Positions 15,654 to 24,325 of a DNA stretch of 34,105 bases are shown here, piece by piece. Numbering within the stretch: position 1 is the stretch's first letter; every line of letters starts with the position of its first letter. Below the pieces are notes generated by a model. That model was not told where the DNA came from and did not search any database. It was given only the letters and a program-made list of their open reading frames with translations. This DNA comes from Lachnospiraceae bacterium (GTDB lineage: Bacteria; Bacillota; Clostridia; Lachnospirales; Lachnospiraceae): assembly GCA_024403355.1 (NCBI GenBank), contig JAKSRW010000029.1, forward strand, positions 1 through 34,105, read 5' to 3'. The translations under genes and the position numbers were made by a program.

Positions 15654-17471
15654 TCAAAGCTGTGTAAGCCCATCAAGTCCCGGTGTAACCGTCATCGAAT
15701 AATTAGTATAGTATATCACAAAGCCTGGCTTTGCACCATTGGGCTTTTTAACATTCTTGCGTTCAAGATAGTCAACATCCACCTTCTGACCATCCTTAGA
15801 CTTCGAATAATATGCCGCAAGGGCTGCCGCCTGCTCGTAAACCCTGTCGGGAAGCTCCCTGCCCTCGGTCTTTACAATTACATGTGAACCTGCATTTTTC
15901 TTCGCATGGAACCACCAGTCACCACCGTTTGCCATTTTAAAGGTCAGTTCATCATTCTGATAATTATTCTTTCCGACGTAGATATGGAAGCCATCCCCGG
16001 TAACATAATGCAGGGGCTTTGATTTCTCGCGATTGCCGCCCACATAGCTGCCGTTTCTTCCCTTGCTGCCCTTAACTCCGGCACCCTTTACGCTCAGTCT
16101 TCCGAAATGTCCCTTAATATAACCGAACTCCACAAGCTCATTCTTAATAGTATTCAGGTCCTCATCACAGGAAGCGATGTCTAGCGCAACCTTTATTGAA
16201 TCAAGATGCTCCATTTCCTCCTCAGTCTGAACAATCTGCTCACTTACAGCCTCAAAGGTTCTCTTCAGCTTCGAATACTTCTCGTAGTATTTCTTTGCAT
16301 TTTCAATGGCACTGAGCTGTTCATCAAGAGCTATGCTGATATCCTCACCCGTATAATAATTATTGACCACAGCCTGCTTTACACCCGGCTCAATGCCGTA
16401 GCCGTAGGTAGTAAGAAGCTCTCCGTAAAGCTTGTATTTGTCCCTTTTCAGGGTATCCTCCAGCTGTTTTTTCTGAATATCGTACTTCTTTACGGCACGT
16501 TCCATGGCATTGCCCACGAGATGACGAAGATCTGTCGACTTCTGCTTCATTCTGGTCATCAGATTCTTCTTCGCATAATATTCCTCAAGGACTGCGCTGA
16601 TGCTTTCAAAGCCGGACAGCTTCATGCCCTCCTGCTGCTCGTAAACACTCAGTAAAAGTGAAGCAAACTCCACCGGCTCTTTGCCGTTTCCTTCAGCATC
16701 CGCTCCCTTGTATACAATGCAGGGGACAAAACTTCCGGAATTAATCTCTTCCATAAAGCGCTCAAAGCACTTATAGAAATGAGTCACTAAATCCCCCGTC
16801 AGTTCAGCAGCATTCATCTCACCGTTAAGACCTGCCCTGAATATAAGCTCATTAGCCATCACCGGACTAAATCCCGTGAGATTCATATATACAGCCTTTG
16901 TAAGACTGCCCGGATATCCGCAAACCTTCTCCCTGAAAAGCTCCTCGCTGACAGCTGTAGGGTCAAGCTTTTCCTGGGTTTTGGGGATAAAATACTCTCT
17001 TCCCGGCAAAACCTCCCTAACCGAGCTGACAGCCGCAGAAATATGCTTAATGCTGTCTACAATCATATTCTCATCATCACAGAATATGATATTGCTGTGC
17101 TTACCCATAATCTCCACTATAAGCTTTTTCCTGCAAAGATCACCCATTTCATCCAGGTGTTCGAGGTCAAACACAATAATTCTTTCAAATTCCGGCTGAT
17201 AAATATTTACTATTCTGGCAGTACCTATATACTTTCTTAAAAGCATACAGAAATTCGGTGCCGTCATAGGTGCTTCCTTTTTCGAGGAAGCCAGATATAT
17301 CAGCGGCAGACTGGCATCCGCCGAAATAAAAAGTCTGTACTGGTCATAATTTTTTATTGTAATAATCAGCTCATCCTTTTCAGGCTGCTGAATTTTCAGG
17401 ATACGCCCTCCGACCAGCTTCTCACGCATATCCTTAACTATATTTGCAATAACAATTCCGTCTAAAGCCAC
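15654..17471 (-). CDS. rqcH: RqcH/NFACT-family ribosome quality control factor
   Basis: A 605-residue NFACT protein, often labelled fibronectin-binding protein. RqcH binds stalled 50S subunits and recruits tRNA-Ala to add alanine tails. The NFACT-N domain starts MALDGIVIANIVKDM; the conserved acidic-Arg pair appears as Glu96-Arg97 in QPEFERIIVFDLEH. A long coiled coil spans about residues 300-430. The NFACT-R domain near residues 485-590 has DGFHIYVGKNNYQNDEL, WWFHAKKNAGSHVIV and KPGFVIYYTNYSM. The start is GTG 17471 with AGAGG six bases upstream. The gene directly follows the PHP phosphatase by 17 bases. Confidence 0.93.
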   Translation of the reverse strand: MALDGIVIANIVKDMREKLVGGRILKIQQPEKDELIITIKNYDQYRLFISADASLPLIYLASSKKEAPMTAPNFCMLLRKYIGTARIVNIYQPEFERIIVFDLEHLDEMGDLCRKKLIVEIMGKHSNIIFCDDENMIVDSIKHISAAVSSVREVLPGREYFIPKTQEKLDPTAVSEELFREKVCGYPGSLTKAVYMNLTGFSPVMANELIFRAGLNGEMNAAELTGDLVTHFYKCFERFMEEINSGSFVPCIVYKGADAEGNGKEPVEFASLLLSVYEQQEGMKLSGFESISAVLEEYYAKKNLMTRMKQKSTDLRHLVGNAMERAVKKYDIQKKQLEDTLKRDKYKLYGELLTTYGYGIEPGVKQAVVNNYYTGEDISIALDEQLSAIENAKKYYEKYSKLKRTFEAVSEQIVQTEEEMEHLDSIKVALDIASCDEDLNTIKNELVEFGYIKGHFGRLSVKGAGVKGSKGRNGSYVGGNREKSKPLHYVTGDGFHIYVGKNNYQNDELTFKMANGGDWWFHAKKNAGSHVIVKTEGRELPDRVYEQAAALAAYYSKSKDGQKVDVDYLERKNVKKPNGAKPGFVIYYTNYSMTVTPGLDGLTQL

Positions 17472-17488
17472 AATAAACCTCTGTTTTA

Positions 17489-18409
17489 CTAAAGCGCAAG
17501 TCCGACTGGTCTGCGTTTTTTATAAATAAAATAGTATTTGAAGCCTAAATCAATCAGTTCTTCCCTTATCTGAGAAAAATAACCTGCCAGCTGCCCTGCT
17601 GCATGCGCATCCGAACCAATTGTAATAAGCTCTCCGCCCAGCTCTCTGTATCTTATAAGGATTTCCTTTTTAGGATGAGCAAAGCCGAGTCCGTATTTAA
17701 GTCCCGCACCGTTAATCTCGAGTGCCTTACCGGTATTAATCAGTGTTTTAAGGATTTTGTCCGTAATATCAGAAAAATCCGATGTCCTGTAGATATATTT
17801 CCCGTAAAAATTCTTCTCGTCAATCATCTCTTTTGAAAGCGAAAAGCCTTCCTTTTCCCTGAGGGAAAGGCTTCTTAAAGCCGCTTCTTTTTCCACATAC
17901 CTAACGAGATAGTCAAGATGACCCAGGGTGTCAAAGCAAGTACACCGAGTGATATTTTCAGCAATCGCGTCGTAGTATCTCTTAATTCCTTCTTCTGCTG
18001 TTCTTCCATCCCAATACTCCTTATAATAGGGGTCAATATTCTCAAGACAGTGAGTTGACCCGATAACAAAATCAAAAGAATTATCCGCTGTCATTTTCAG
18101 ATATTCTTCGGTAGTTTTATCCTTTAACTCAGGCTCATTTCTGAGTCCGAGCTCAATTCCGGTCAGAATATCGGCCCTTGTGACGTATTTCTCCCTGACC
18201 TCATTCATTTTTATAAAATAACGCTCCAAATCAAAGGTAAAATCTCCTCCGGATTCATTAACACATTTTTCCGGATAATATAAATCCATATGATCTGTAA
18301 AGCATAAGCCCTTCATCCCCAGTTCAATGGCCTTTTCCGCCATATTTTCCGGTATTTCCTCAGAATCCGATGAAAAGCCCGTATGAACATGTAAATCGTA
18401 AGCTATCAT
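17489..18409 (-). CDS. PHP-domain phosphatase, HisJ-like
   Basis: A 306-residue PHP protein of histidinol-phosphatase type. Metal-binding motifs are HVH (7-9), TDHMD (38-42), TGIELGL, GSTHC, LGHLDYLVRY and a C-terminal GSDAHAAGQLA. Length and order match the HisK/HisJ family, which removes phosphate from L-histidinol phosphate, but no other his gene is near, so a different phosphoester substrate is possible. The frame stays open to ATG 18454; ATG 18409 is preferred since the family starts just before DLHVHT. Neither start has an ideal ribosome binding site. Confidence 0.8.
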   Translation of the reverse strand: MIAYDLHVHTGFSSDSEEIPENMAEKAIELGMKGLCFTDHMDLYYPEKCVNESGGDFTFDLERYFIKMNEVREKYVTRADILTGIELGLRNEPELKDKTTEEYLKMTADNSFDFVIGSTHCLENIDPYYKEYWDGRTAEEGIKRYYDAIAENITRCTCFDTLGHLDYLVRYVEKEAALRSLSLREKEGFSLSKEMIDEKNFYGKYIYRTSDFSDITDKILKTLINTGKALEINGAGLKYGLGFAHPKKEILIRYRELGGELITIGSDAHAAGQLAGYFSQIREELIDLGFKYYFIYKKRRPVGLAL

Positions 18410-18451
18410 AATACCAGCCATGCCTTTCTGCTCAAAGTGCAAGCCTTTATG

Positions 18452-18495
18452 CAAATACTAGTTCCTGAATTCAGATTATGAATATTTGTATTTGC
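18452..18495. repeat. Inverted repeat between the PHP gene and the desulfurase
   Basis: TGCAAATAC near 18451-18459 and GTATTTGCA near 18487-18495 are perfect complements, about 27 to 29 bases apart. They lie in the 95-base gap between the desulfurase stop codon and the PHP start. The spacing is long for a simple operator; it could be a loose hairpin or a regulatory site. Confidence 0.4.
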
Positions 18496-18504
18496 ACTAA
18501 TCTC

Positions 18505-19680
18505 TTATATTCTATAATTATTCAACTGCCTGATTTCTTCCGCAATTTCCTTTATTTTATCAACCAGATAATCCGCTTCCTCAGGACTGTTATTTTTTCC
18601 TATTGTGATGCGTATCGAACTGTTTGCCTCCGCATCGGACAGACCTATCGCAGACAAAACATGTGAAGGCCTGTCATTTCCTGCACTGCATGCAGAACCT
18701 GTGGAAACACATATTTTTTCCATATCAAGCCTTAACGCAAGTGATATACCGCGCACCCCTTCAAAGCTGAAATTCATATTGCCTGGAAGGCGCTTTGAAA
18801 AATCATTATCTATTATTTCGGGACCGTTCAGACGCACCCCCGAAATCTCCCTAAGGATTCGATTGCATATATGCACACTCAATTTCTGCTCATTAACGGC
18901 TCTTATCTGCATTTCTTCGGCCGCCAGCTCAATCGCCCTGCCAAAGCCTGCTATAGCCGCAGTATTTTCGGTTCCGGGACGCAGGTCATACTCCTGACCT
19001 CCGCCATAGCTGATAGCCTTTACGGGAACATTACGCCTTGCATAAAGAAGTCCGACACCCTTTGGACCATATATCTTATGCGCACTGGCTGAAAGATAAT
19101 CAATCCCGAGGTCAGAAACATTTATCCGAAGCTGACCGAATGCCTGCACTGCATCCGTATGAAAAAGACTTCCGAAGCGGTGAGCGATTTCGCTGAGCTT
19201 CTTAATCGGCTGAATCGAACCTATTTCATTGTTTGCAAACATAACCGATACAAGACCCGTATCCGGTGTAATAGCTGCCTCTAATGCTTCAGGCTGAATA
19301 ATACCGTTTTTATCAGCTTTGAGACAGCTTAGTAAAAAGCCCTCCTTTTCCAGCTGCCTTGCGGTATTCAGAACTGCCGGATGCTCTATTGCGGATACAA
19401 TCAGATGCCTTTTACCCGTAAGCTTCAGGCTTTGAAGCGCTATATTATCCGCCTCCGTACCGTTCGCCGTAAAATAAATTTCCTCAGGCTGTGCGCCGAT
19501 TAGCTTAGCCGCAGTCACCCGTACCGAATTTATTAAATTCTTTGCCTCATAGCCTATACTGTACCTTGAAGAAGGATTTCCGTAGGCAGAAGTCATATAA
19601 GCCAGCATCGCTTCAACCACGCGTGAATCCGGCGCGGTCGTTGCAGCATTATCCATATAAATCAGTTTCTTCTCTACCAT
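18505..19680 (-). CDS. Cysteine desulfurase (NifS/IscS class)
   Basis: A 391-residue PLP enzyme that transfers sulfur from cysteine to acceptors for Fe-S clusters or tRNA thiolation. The N-terminus has YMDNAATT (8-15); the PLP-contacting His is in AIEHPAV (His100), the aldimine lysine is Lys202 in SASAHKIYGPKG, RPGTENT follows at 234-240, and the persulfide cysteine is Cys331 in STGSACSAG. The long active-site loop marks group I (IscS/NifS-like). Neither iscU nor thiI is adjacent, so the pathway partner is unclear. AGAGG lies six bases before ATG 19680. Confidence 0.93.
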   Translation of the reverse strand: MVEKKLIYMDNAATTAPDSRVVEAMLAYMTSAYGNPSSRYSIGYEAKNLINSVRVTAAKLIGAQPEEIYFTANGTEADNIALQSLKLTGKRHLIVSAIEHPAVLNTARQLEKEGFLLSCLKADKNGIIQPEALEAAITPDTGLVSVMFANNEIGSIQPIKKLSEIAHRFGSLFHTDAVQAFGQLRINVSDLGIDYLSASAHKIYGPKGVGLLYARRNVPVKAISYGGGQEYDLRPGTENTAAIAGFGRAIELAAEEMQIRAVNEQKLSVHICNRILREISGVRLNGPEIIDNDFSKRLPGNMNFSFEGVRGISLALRLDMEKICVSTGSACSAGNDRPSHVLSAIGLSDAEANSSIRITIGKNNSPEEADYLVDKIKEIAEEIRQLNNYRI

Positions 19681-19705
19681 AATAATCCTCTTAACAGTAG
19701 GTTAA

Positions 19706-21130
19706 TCAGTCCTCTCCGTGCTTTACTCTTTCGAATGACTCATCATAAATGATGAAATTGTCACGGCCGTTACCCTTAACCGCATAGAGTGCCTTATCCG
19801 CACATTCTACCAGTCGTTCATAGCTTGAACCATGGTCAGGGAACATCGCAACACCGATACTTGCAGACTTCGGAATAACCTTATCCCCGATAACCGCAGG
19901 ACTTCTGAGCACCTCATGAAGCTTCAGCGCCTGCTTAATCTGGTCTTCCTTCTTCTTAACATTACATACAAAAACCGCAAACTCATCGCCGCCGATACGA
20001 CCGATGATATCGTTTGAACGGAAGGATTTTGTAATCTGCTTAACTACCTCAACAATGATATTATCACCCATAATATGGCCATAGGTGTCATTTACCTGCT
20101 TAAACTTATCGATATCAACAATAAAGAGCATACCGTTGCTCTCGGCATTTTCACGCATGTAACGCTCGATAAGAAGCTTGGTGTATTCCTTGTTGTAAGC
20201 GCCTGTGAGAGGGTCACGCATCGCCTTTGTCTCAAGTCTCGCAAGCTCTCTCTTATGAAGGTCGATATTGATAATCTTACCTACAATCTCTCTTGCCTCA
20301 CCATTTTGGTTTCGAACAGGCATAGCTATAATTCTGCACCAGATATAGACATTTTTCTTGTCCTTAAGTCTGACCTGCTCGTCCACCTTGTCGCCCTTGA
20401 CTGTCAGAATTCTGAAAAGCTCGGCAAACTTTTCACGGTCCTCTTCATAAACAAAATCCTTCTCCCAGCGCTTATTTCTGTTAAAATCAGCAAAGCTGGT
20501 CGAATCACCGAAGAAGGAAATAAAATTATCCGAAACACTGATCACATCGTCCGCAATTGAATAATTGAAAATAACGTCGTTTGAAAGCTCTGTAACAAGC
20601 TTGTATCGTTCTTCCTCTACAATGAGCTGCTCATTCAGAAGCTTCTCATTCGTGATATCCACAAGCACAACCGACATTGTGTAGATTTTCTTCCTCTGAA
20701 CCGCGTTACCTGTTACAAGCACCCATTTTGAGCCCCATTTTGTGTTAATCTTCATTTCCTCATTTATGGAAACATCAGGTCCGGCCTCTACGGTTCTCAT
20801 AAATTCCGCATATTTATCTTCAAGAAGATTGAAAAATCCATTTTTGAATTCTTCATGAATTTCGGTCATTGAATACCCCAGCAATGTATAAAAACCCTTG
20901 CTGGCATATGTAATATAGCCATCTCCTCCGGCTATAAAGTCCACAATACCCGCACCGATCTGGTTTGTGATATTTTGAACCTCTCTGGCAATCATTGCGG
21001 ATTTCTCCTGATTAATCCACATATAAAGTACGAAGCCTGCAAGCAGCAATACCGCTACCACACTGGCAATAATCGTGGCAATCATCGCTCCCGGCAAACT
21101 TGCACCGAATATCAAAGCATTCTTCCCCAC
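19706..21130 (-). CDS. Membrane-anchored PAS-PAS-GGDEF diguanylate cyclase
   Basis: A 474-residue enzyme expected to make cyclic di-GMP. One transmembrane helix at about 15-38, two PAS-type sensory domains at about 55-160 and 175-292, then a GGDEF domain from 300. The active-site motif is intact (GGDEF 380-384), as are DPLTGAYN (306-313) and DIDKFKQVND (339-348). The inhibitory I-site RxxD is present (Arg371 to Asp374, five residues before GGDEF), so product inhibition is likely. Translation begins at GTG 21130 with GGAGG six bases upstream. It has its own promoter at 21192-21220 and lies 25 bases upstream of the desulfurase, so both may be cotranscribed. Confidence 0.94.
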   Translation of the reverse strand: MGKNALIFGASLPGAMIATIIASVVAVLLLAGFVLYMWINQEKSAMIAREVQNITNQIGAGIVDFIAGGDGYITYASKGFYTLLGYSMTEIHEEFKNGFFNLLEDKYAEFMRTVEAGPDVSINEEMKINTKWGSKWVLVTGNAVQRKKIYTMSVVLVDITNEKLLNEQLIVEEERYKLVTELSNDVIFNYSIADDVISVSDNFISFFGDSTSFADFNRNKRWEKDFVYEEDREKFAELFRILTVKGDKVDEQVRLKDKKNVYIWCRIIAMPVRNQNGEAREIVGKIINIDLHKRELARLETKAMRDPLTGAYNKEYTKLLIERYMRENAESNGMLFIVDIDKFKQVNDTYGHIMGDNIIVEVVKQITKSFRSNDIIGRIGGDEFAVFVCNVKKKEDQIKQALKLHEVLRSPAVIGDKVIPKSASIGVAMFPDHGSSYERLVECADKALYAVKGNGRDNFIIYDESFERVKHGED

Positions 21131-21191
21131 AGCGAACCTCCATAAAATAGAATTTTAATTCCCCATAGTACTACATAGATATACAGAATAT

Positions 21192-21220
21192 ATTATAGCA
21201 CAAAGAAAACCTAATGGCAA
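21192..21220 (-). promoter_or_regulatory. SigmaA promoter of the GGDEF gene
   Basis: Minus-strand TTGCCA (21215-21220), 17-base spacer, TATAAT (21192-21197). The predicted leader is about 55 bases to the GTG start at 21130. Confidence 0.8.
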
Positions 21221-21312
21221 CTATTAGGGTGTTTGCTTCTTACTATTGGATATAAGGACGCCTAAGCAAGGTCATGGCTGATTACTATTGCGGATTTTGA
21301 AGTATTCTTATA

Positions 21313-21340
21313 TTTACAAAAGAACAATATATGATATAAT
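21313..21340 (+). promoter_or_regulatory. tRNA-Arg promoter
   Basis: TTTACA (21313-21318), 16-base spacer, TATAAT (21335-21340), about 30 bases upstream of the mature tRNA end. Confidence 0.8.
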
Positions 21341-21371
21341 TAATAGGCTGAGTTATTCAGTATTATACTCT

Positions 21372-21444
21372 GCACCTGTAGCGAAGTGGATAACGCGCAG
21401 TCTTCCGAAGTCTGAGATCACAGGTTCAAATCCTGCCAGGTGCG
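21372..21444 (+). tRNA. tRNA-Arg(CCG)
   Basis: A 73-base tRNA. The acceptor stem GCACCTG/CAGGTGC is fully paired with discriminator G73; the CCA end is not encoded. The D-stem is GCG/CGC, the T-loop TTCAAAT sits on a CAGG/CCTG stem, and the anticodon loop TTCCGAA places CCG at 21405-21407, reading CGG codons. The anticodon stem CAGTC/GTCTG has a U-U mismatch at 30-40, and position 37 is A where many Arg(CCG) tRNAs have G. The gene is monocistronic, with its own promoter and terminator. Confidence 0.93.
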
Positions 21445-21448
21445 TAGC

Positions 21449-21487
21449 AAAGGGCCCGAATTAATGACAATTAATTCAGGCCCTTTT
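21449..21487 (+). terminator. Rho-independent terminator of the tRNA
   Basis: AAAGGGCC-C-GAATTAAT (21449-21465) pairs with ATTAATTC-A-GGCCCTTT (21470-21486) with a single mismatch and a GACA loop, followed by T. It starts four bases after the tRNA 3' end. Confidence 0.88.
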
Positions 21488-21674
21488 AAATTGAAAATCA
21501 GGCGGCTCGGCTCCGTTGAAAGAACAATATCCTGCATTGAATTCCACGGACGGCCGACTCGAGGCGCAGAGCATAGAACTGCAAGGCTTCGACGCTTAGA
21601 AAATGAAAATGCGAGACCGGTTCTCAAAGGAAATATCCATTACAGCCAGGGATGAGCCGGGGATGCCCCCTCTC
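21488..21674. other. GC-richer intergenic stretch with no assigned function
   Basis: The segment between the tRNA terminator and the degV terminator is noticeably richer in G+C than neighbouring spacers. Short open frames cross it on both strands, but they run into the tRNA or lack ribosome binding sites. I see no gene family match. It may be a dispersed intergenic element or a decayed insertion; I cannot test that from one window. Confidence 0.4.
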
Positions 21675-21716
21675 AAAAAAAACGGCCGCATCATGGTTTT
21701 TGCCATAACACGACCG
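21675..21716 (-). terminator. Rho-independent terminator of degV
   Basis: On the minus strand a 14-bp stem including four G-U pairs (arms 21716-21703 and 21696-21683) closes a CAAAAA loop and is followed by eight T residues (21682-21675). It begins 20 bases after the degV stop codon. Confidence 0.88.
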
Positions 21717-21735
21717 ATTTGTTCTTAGAGCATAA

Positions 21736-22584
21736 TTATTCAGATATAAACAGAACCCCCAGTGTTCCCGGACCGCAGTGGCTGGAAATAACGCCGCCGG
21801 CCTTTGTGATGAGGATTTCATCAAATATATGAAGGCTCTCCAGATACGAGTAAACCTCCTTAATTACCTCTTCCTGAGCACAGGAATGAGTAATAAACAC
21901 TCTGTCCTTTTTCGCAGTCTTCAGCTCCGCCTCAAGATCCTTTGCATAATTCATGGTAACCTGTGCAATACGGCCGCGATACTTTTTAGCCACACCCATT
22001 GCACCATCCTTAACAACAATCTGCGGATGAAGCTTTAACAGTCCTCCCGCAAGGGCAGCCACACTGCTGCAGCGTCCTCCTCGGCGAAGATATGTAAGTG
22101 TATCAATTACGAAGCTGGCTCTGACCTTAGGCTTATAAGCTTCTATCTGAGCACATATTTCCCGGCGTGATTTTCCTTCCAAAGCCATTATTGCAGCTTC
22201 GATAACCAGCAGACCAATGCCTGTAGAAAGATTAGCCGAATCAATCACCGATACCTTATCTTCCGCCTCAAGCTCCTCCACCGCAAGTCTGAAAACATTT
22301 GCCGTAGTAGACATAGACTCGGAAATTGTGAACATCACGATTTCATCATCTGCATCGAGCATGGGCTTCATCATTTCAAGAGTATCCTCCAAAGATGTCG
22401 CCGAGGTCTTGGGCGTCTGATTGTTCGCATCCGACCACTCATAAATCTCCTCCGGAGAAATCTCAACTCTGTCTCTGTATTCTTTATCACCCAGCATAAT
22501 ATGAAGGGGAATCAGCGTGATATTATATCTTTTTACCAGTTCCTCGGATAAATCGCAGGTACTGTCTGAAATTATACGAACCAT
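21736..22584 (-). CDS. DegV family fatty-acid-binding protein
   Basis: A 282-residue DegV protein. These bind fatty acids and, in some Firmicutes, deliver them to the FakA fatty acid kinase. Visible hallmarks are IISDSTCDLSEEL at the N-terminus, TSATSLEDTLEMM near residue 54, SESMSTTANVFRLAVEE near residue 85, DSANLSTGIG, and SHCGPGTLGVLF near the C-terminus. No fakA neighbour is present, so the ligand and partner are not clear. ATG 22584 is chosen over 22605 because AGAGG lies seven bases before it and MVRIISDST matches the family start. Confidence 0.93.
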   Translation of the reverse strand: MVRIISDSTCDLSEELVKRYNITLIPLHIMLGDKEYRDRVEISPEEIYEWSDANNQTPKTSATSLEDTLEMMKPMLDADDEIVMFTISESMSTTANVFRLAVEELEAEDKVSVIDSANLSTGIGLLVIEAAIMALEGKSRREICAQIEAYKPKVRASFVIDTLTYLRRGGRCSSVAALAGGLLKLHPQIVVKDGAMGVAKKYRGRIAQVTMNYAKDLEAELKTAKKDRVFITHSCAQEEVIKEVYSYLESLHIFDEILITKAGGVISSHCGPGTLGVLFISE

Positions 22585-22665
22585 TTTTTTACCTCTGAAT
22601 TTCAATATTAGGTTATAGTCACAATGAAATTACATCAGCTTAATGCTTCATCTGTTGACTGCGGA

Positions 22666-24042
22666 TTACGAATTCTGCTGAACCGCATCTCTATTATACG
22701 TCTTCTCAAGCTTTCTTACAACCCAGAAAAATGCCGGTACAAGGAACATATCCGCAAGCACCCATGCAGAAGGCGAAGCCACACATGCGCCTATAAAGTC
22801 AAAATGAGGAATTATAACCAGTCCGGCGAAGGTTCTGGCCACCATTTCCAGCACACCCGCAAGAATCGCAAACTGGGAATAACCCACACCCTGAATCATA
22901 AAACGCAGGCAGTTTACGAGTACAAGGAAGGAAAGGGCTCCCGTGGTAATAAGAACATGCATTGCTGCCATATCCACCATTTCGGGGTCAGGCTTGTCAA
23001 TGAAAAGATTTATCATGGGTTTTCTTACAAGAAGTGCAAGGCCAAAGGCAATGACGCTGTATGTCACACCGATAATGACTGAAGCACCCGCACCCTTCCT
23101 GATTCGGTCTATTCTGCCCGCTCCCAGATTTTGCCCTGCGTAGGTAGCCATAGCCGCACCAAGTGCATCAAGGATACTGATAAATATCATATTTACCTTG
23201 CTGGCAACTGTGGTAGCCGCTACCGCAAGAGAACCGAGATGATTAACGCTTCCCTGTAAAATTACCGAACCAATGGCAGTAATCGAATACTGAAGTCCCA
23301 TGGGAATACCCATTGCACAAAGAAGCTTCGCACATTTTTTATCAAGCCTGCAGTCATCCTTTGTAATATGCAGAATTGTGAATTTCTTCACTATTACAAG
23401 CACGCACATGATTCCCGAAATAAGCTGTGCCAGCACTGTCGCAAGCGCAGCACCGAATACTCCCCAGTCAAATGCCGCAATAAAAAGATAATCCAGACCG
23501 ACATTGATAAATAACGAAATAATCAGGAAAATAAGTGGTGTTTTCGAATCACCGATAGAACGAATCGCACCGGCAAGTATATTGTATAAAAATGTAATCG
23601 GAATACCGATAAAGATAGTTAAAATATAGGTGTATGCATATTCAAATACATCATCCGGAGTGCTCATCCATTCAAGAATATTTCTGCACAGCAGTGAAAC
23701 TATCACCGCTAAAGCCACCGAAATGATAACAGACAACGTAAGTGAATTGGCAAAATACTTCTTCAGACCCGCCTCATCCTTTGCTCCGAAGCGCTGGGCA
23801 ACAGGAACCGCAAAGCCTGCACACACACCCATGCAGAAGCCCAAAATCAGGAAATTGATACTGCTTGTATCACCAACACCCGCCAGTGCCTCCATTCCGA
23901 GGAACTGGCCTACTATCATAGTGTCAACAAAATTGTACAGCTGCTGAAGCAGATTACCCAGAATCATGGGAATTGCAAATAATATTATAAGTCTGAACGG
24001 TGAACCCGTTGTTAAATCCTGTACTGTAGATTTATTAGTCAT
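22666..24042 (-). CDS. MATE family multidrug/organic cation transporter
   Basis: A 458-residue membrane protein with 12 predicted helices in two MatE repeats. Typical segments are TTGSPFRLIILFAIPMILGNLLQQLYN split over residues 11-37, VDTMIVGQFLG, and AGQNLGAGRIDRIRKG near residue 307 between the two halves. MATE proteins export cationic compounds in exchange for sodium or protons. ATG 24042 has GAGG seven bases upstream. Upstream lies the longest gene-free stretch of the window, with several inverted repeats. DegV follows 81 bases downstream. Confidence 0.94.
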   Translation of the reverse strand: MTNKSTVQDLTTGSPFRLIILFAIPMILGNLLQQLYNFVDTMIVGQFLGMEALAGVGDTSSINFLILGFCMGVCAGFAVPVAQRFGAKDEAGLKKYFANSLTLSVIISVALAVIVSLLCRNILEWMSTPDDVFEYAYTYILTIFIGIPITFLYNILAGAIRSIGDSKTPLIFLIISLFINVGLDYLFIAAFDWGVFGAALATVLAQLISGIMCVLVIVKKFTILHITKDDCRLDKKCAKLLCAMGIPMGLQYSITAIGSVILQGSVNHLGSLAVAATTVASKVNMIFISILDALGAAMATYAGQNLGAGRIDRIRKGAGASVIIGVTYSVIAFGLALLVRKPMINLFIDKPDPEMVDMAAMHVLITTGALSFLVLVNCLRFMIQGVGYSQFAILAGVLEMVARTFAGLVIIPHFDFIGACVASPSAWVLADMFLVPAFFWVVRKLEKTYNRDAVQQNS

Positions 24043-24057
24043 TAGTCATCCTCACGT

Positions 24058-24077
24058 TTTGAAAATATATTTTCAAA
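24058..24077. repeat. 20-base perfect palindrome of the TTTGAAAAT type
   Basis: TTTGAAAATA and its complement form a perfect palindrome just upstream of the MATE ribosome binding site. A close relative (arms AGTTTGAAAA and TTTTCAAACT) lies at 34069-34092, beside a family A repeat. Confidence 0.65.
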
Positions 24078-24139
24078 CTTAACCTCATAATCACATATTT
24101 TGATACTTTTTCATGTTTTTGCGTGTCATAAAGGCCTTC

Positions 24140-24173
24140 AATGCTCTTACAAGCAAGCTTGACGAGCATTTTT
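24140..24173. other. Stem-loop in the MATE leader
   Basis: AATGCTC (24140-24146) pairs with GAGCATT (24164-24170), and within it CAAGC (24150-24154) pairs with GCTTG (24157-24161) around an AA loop. On the plus strand it ends in T residues like a weak terminator; on the minus strand it would be a leader hairpin. Confidence 0.5.
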
Positions 24174-24325
24174 GACCTTTTGACCCTTGTATCATTTTAT
24201 ATAATTATCTTGAAAATGAAATGTATTATATTGTAACCCTCTGCTGCTTAAATGTCATAATTTCAAAAGAGGTCAAAAAACAACATTTTTAAATAATCTG
24301 TTTAACTAATCCGTTTTTATGACAG

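Larger units (their letters stand above)
24043..24325. promoter_or_regulatory. Gene-free MATE leader with palindromes
   Basis: No open frame of note lies here on either strand. It holds, in order, a perfect 20-base palindrome centred on ATAT (24058-24077), a hairpin at 24140-24170, and a perfect 10-bp inverted pair TTTTTGACCT (24169-24178) / AGGTCAAAAA (24270-24279). The only clear -10-like site toward the MATE gene is TATAAT (24225-24230, minus), without a good -35. The layout suggests regulated expression of the transporter. Confidence 0.45.

Noticed and set aside
15654..17471. Function as a fibronectin-binding adhesin
   Set aside because: No signal peptide or anchor is present; the domain order is that of the cytoplasmic RqcH/NFACT family, so the adhesin label is historical.
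21418..21655. Short open frames on both strands downstream of the tRNA
   Set aside because: They include part of the tRNA and its terminator hairpin, lack ribosome binding sites and show no family pattern; they are likely chance frames in GC-richer sequence.
24140..24173. Hairpin in the MATE leader considered as a plus-strand terminator
   Set aside because: No plus-strand transcript is expected there, because genes on both sides are on the minus strand, and the T run is short.
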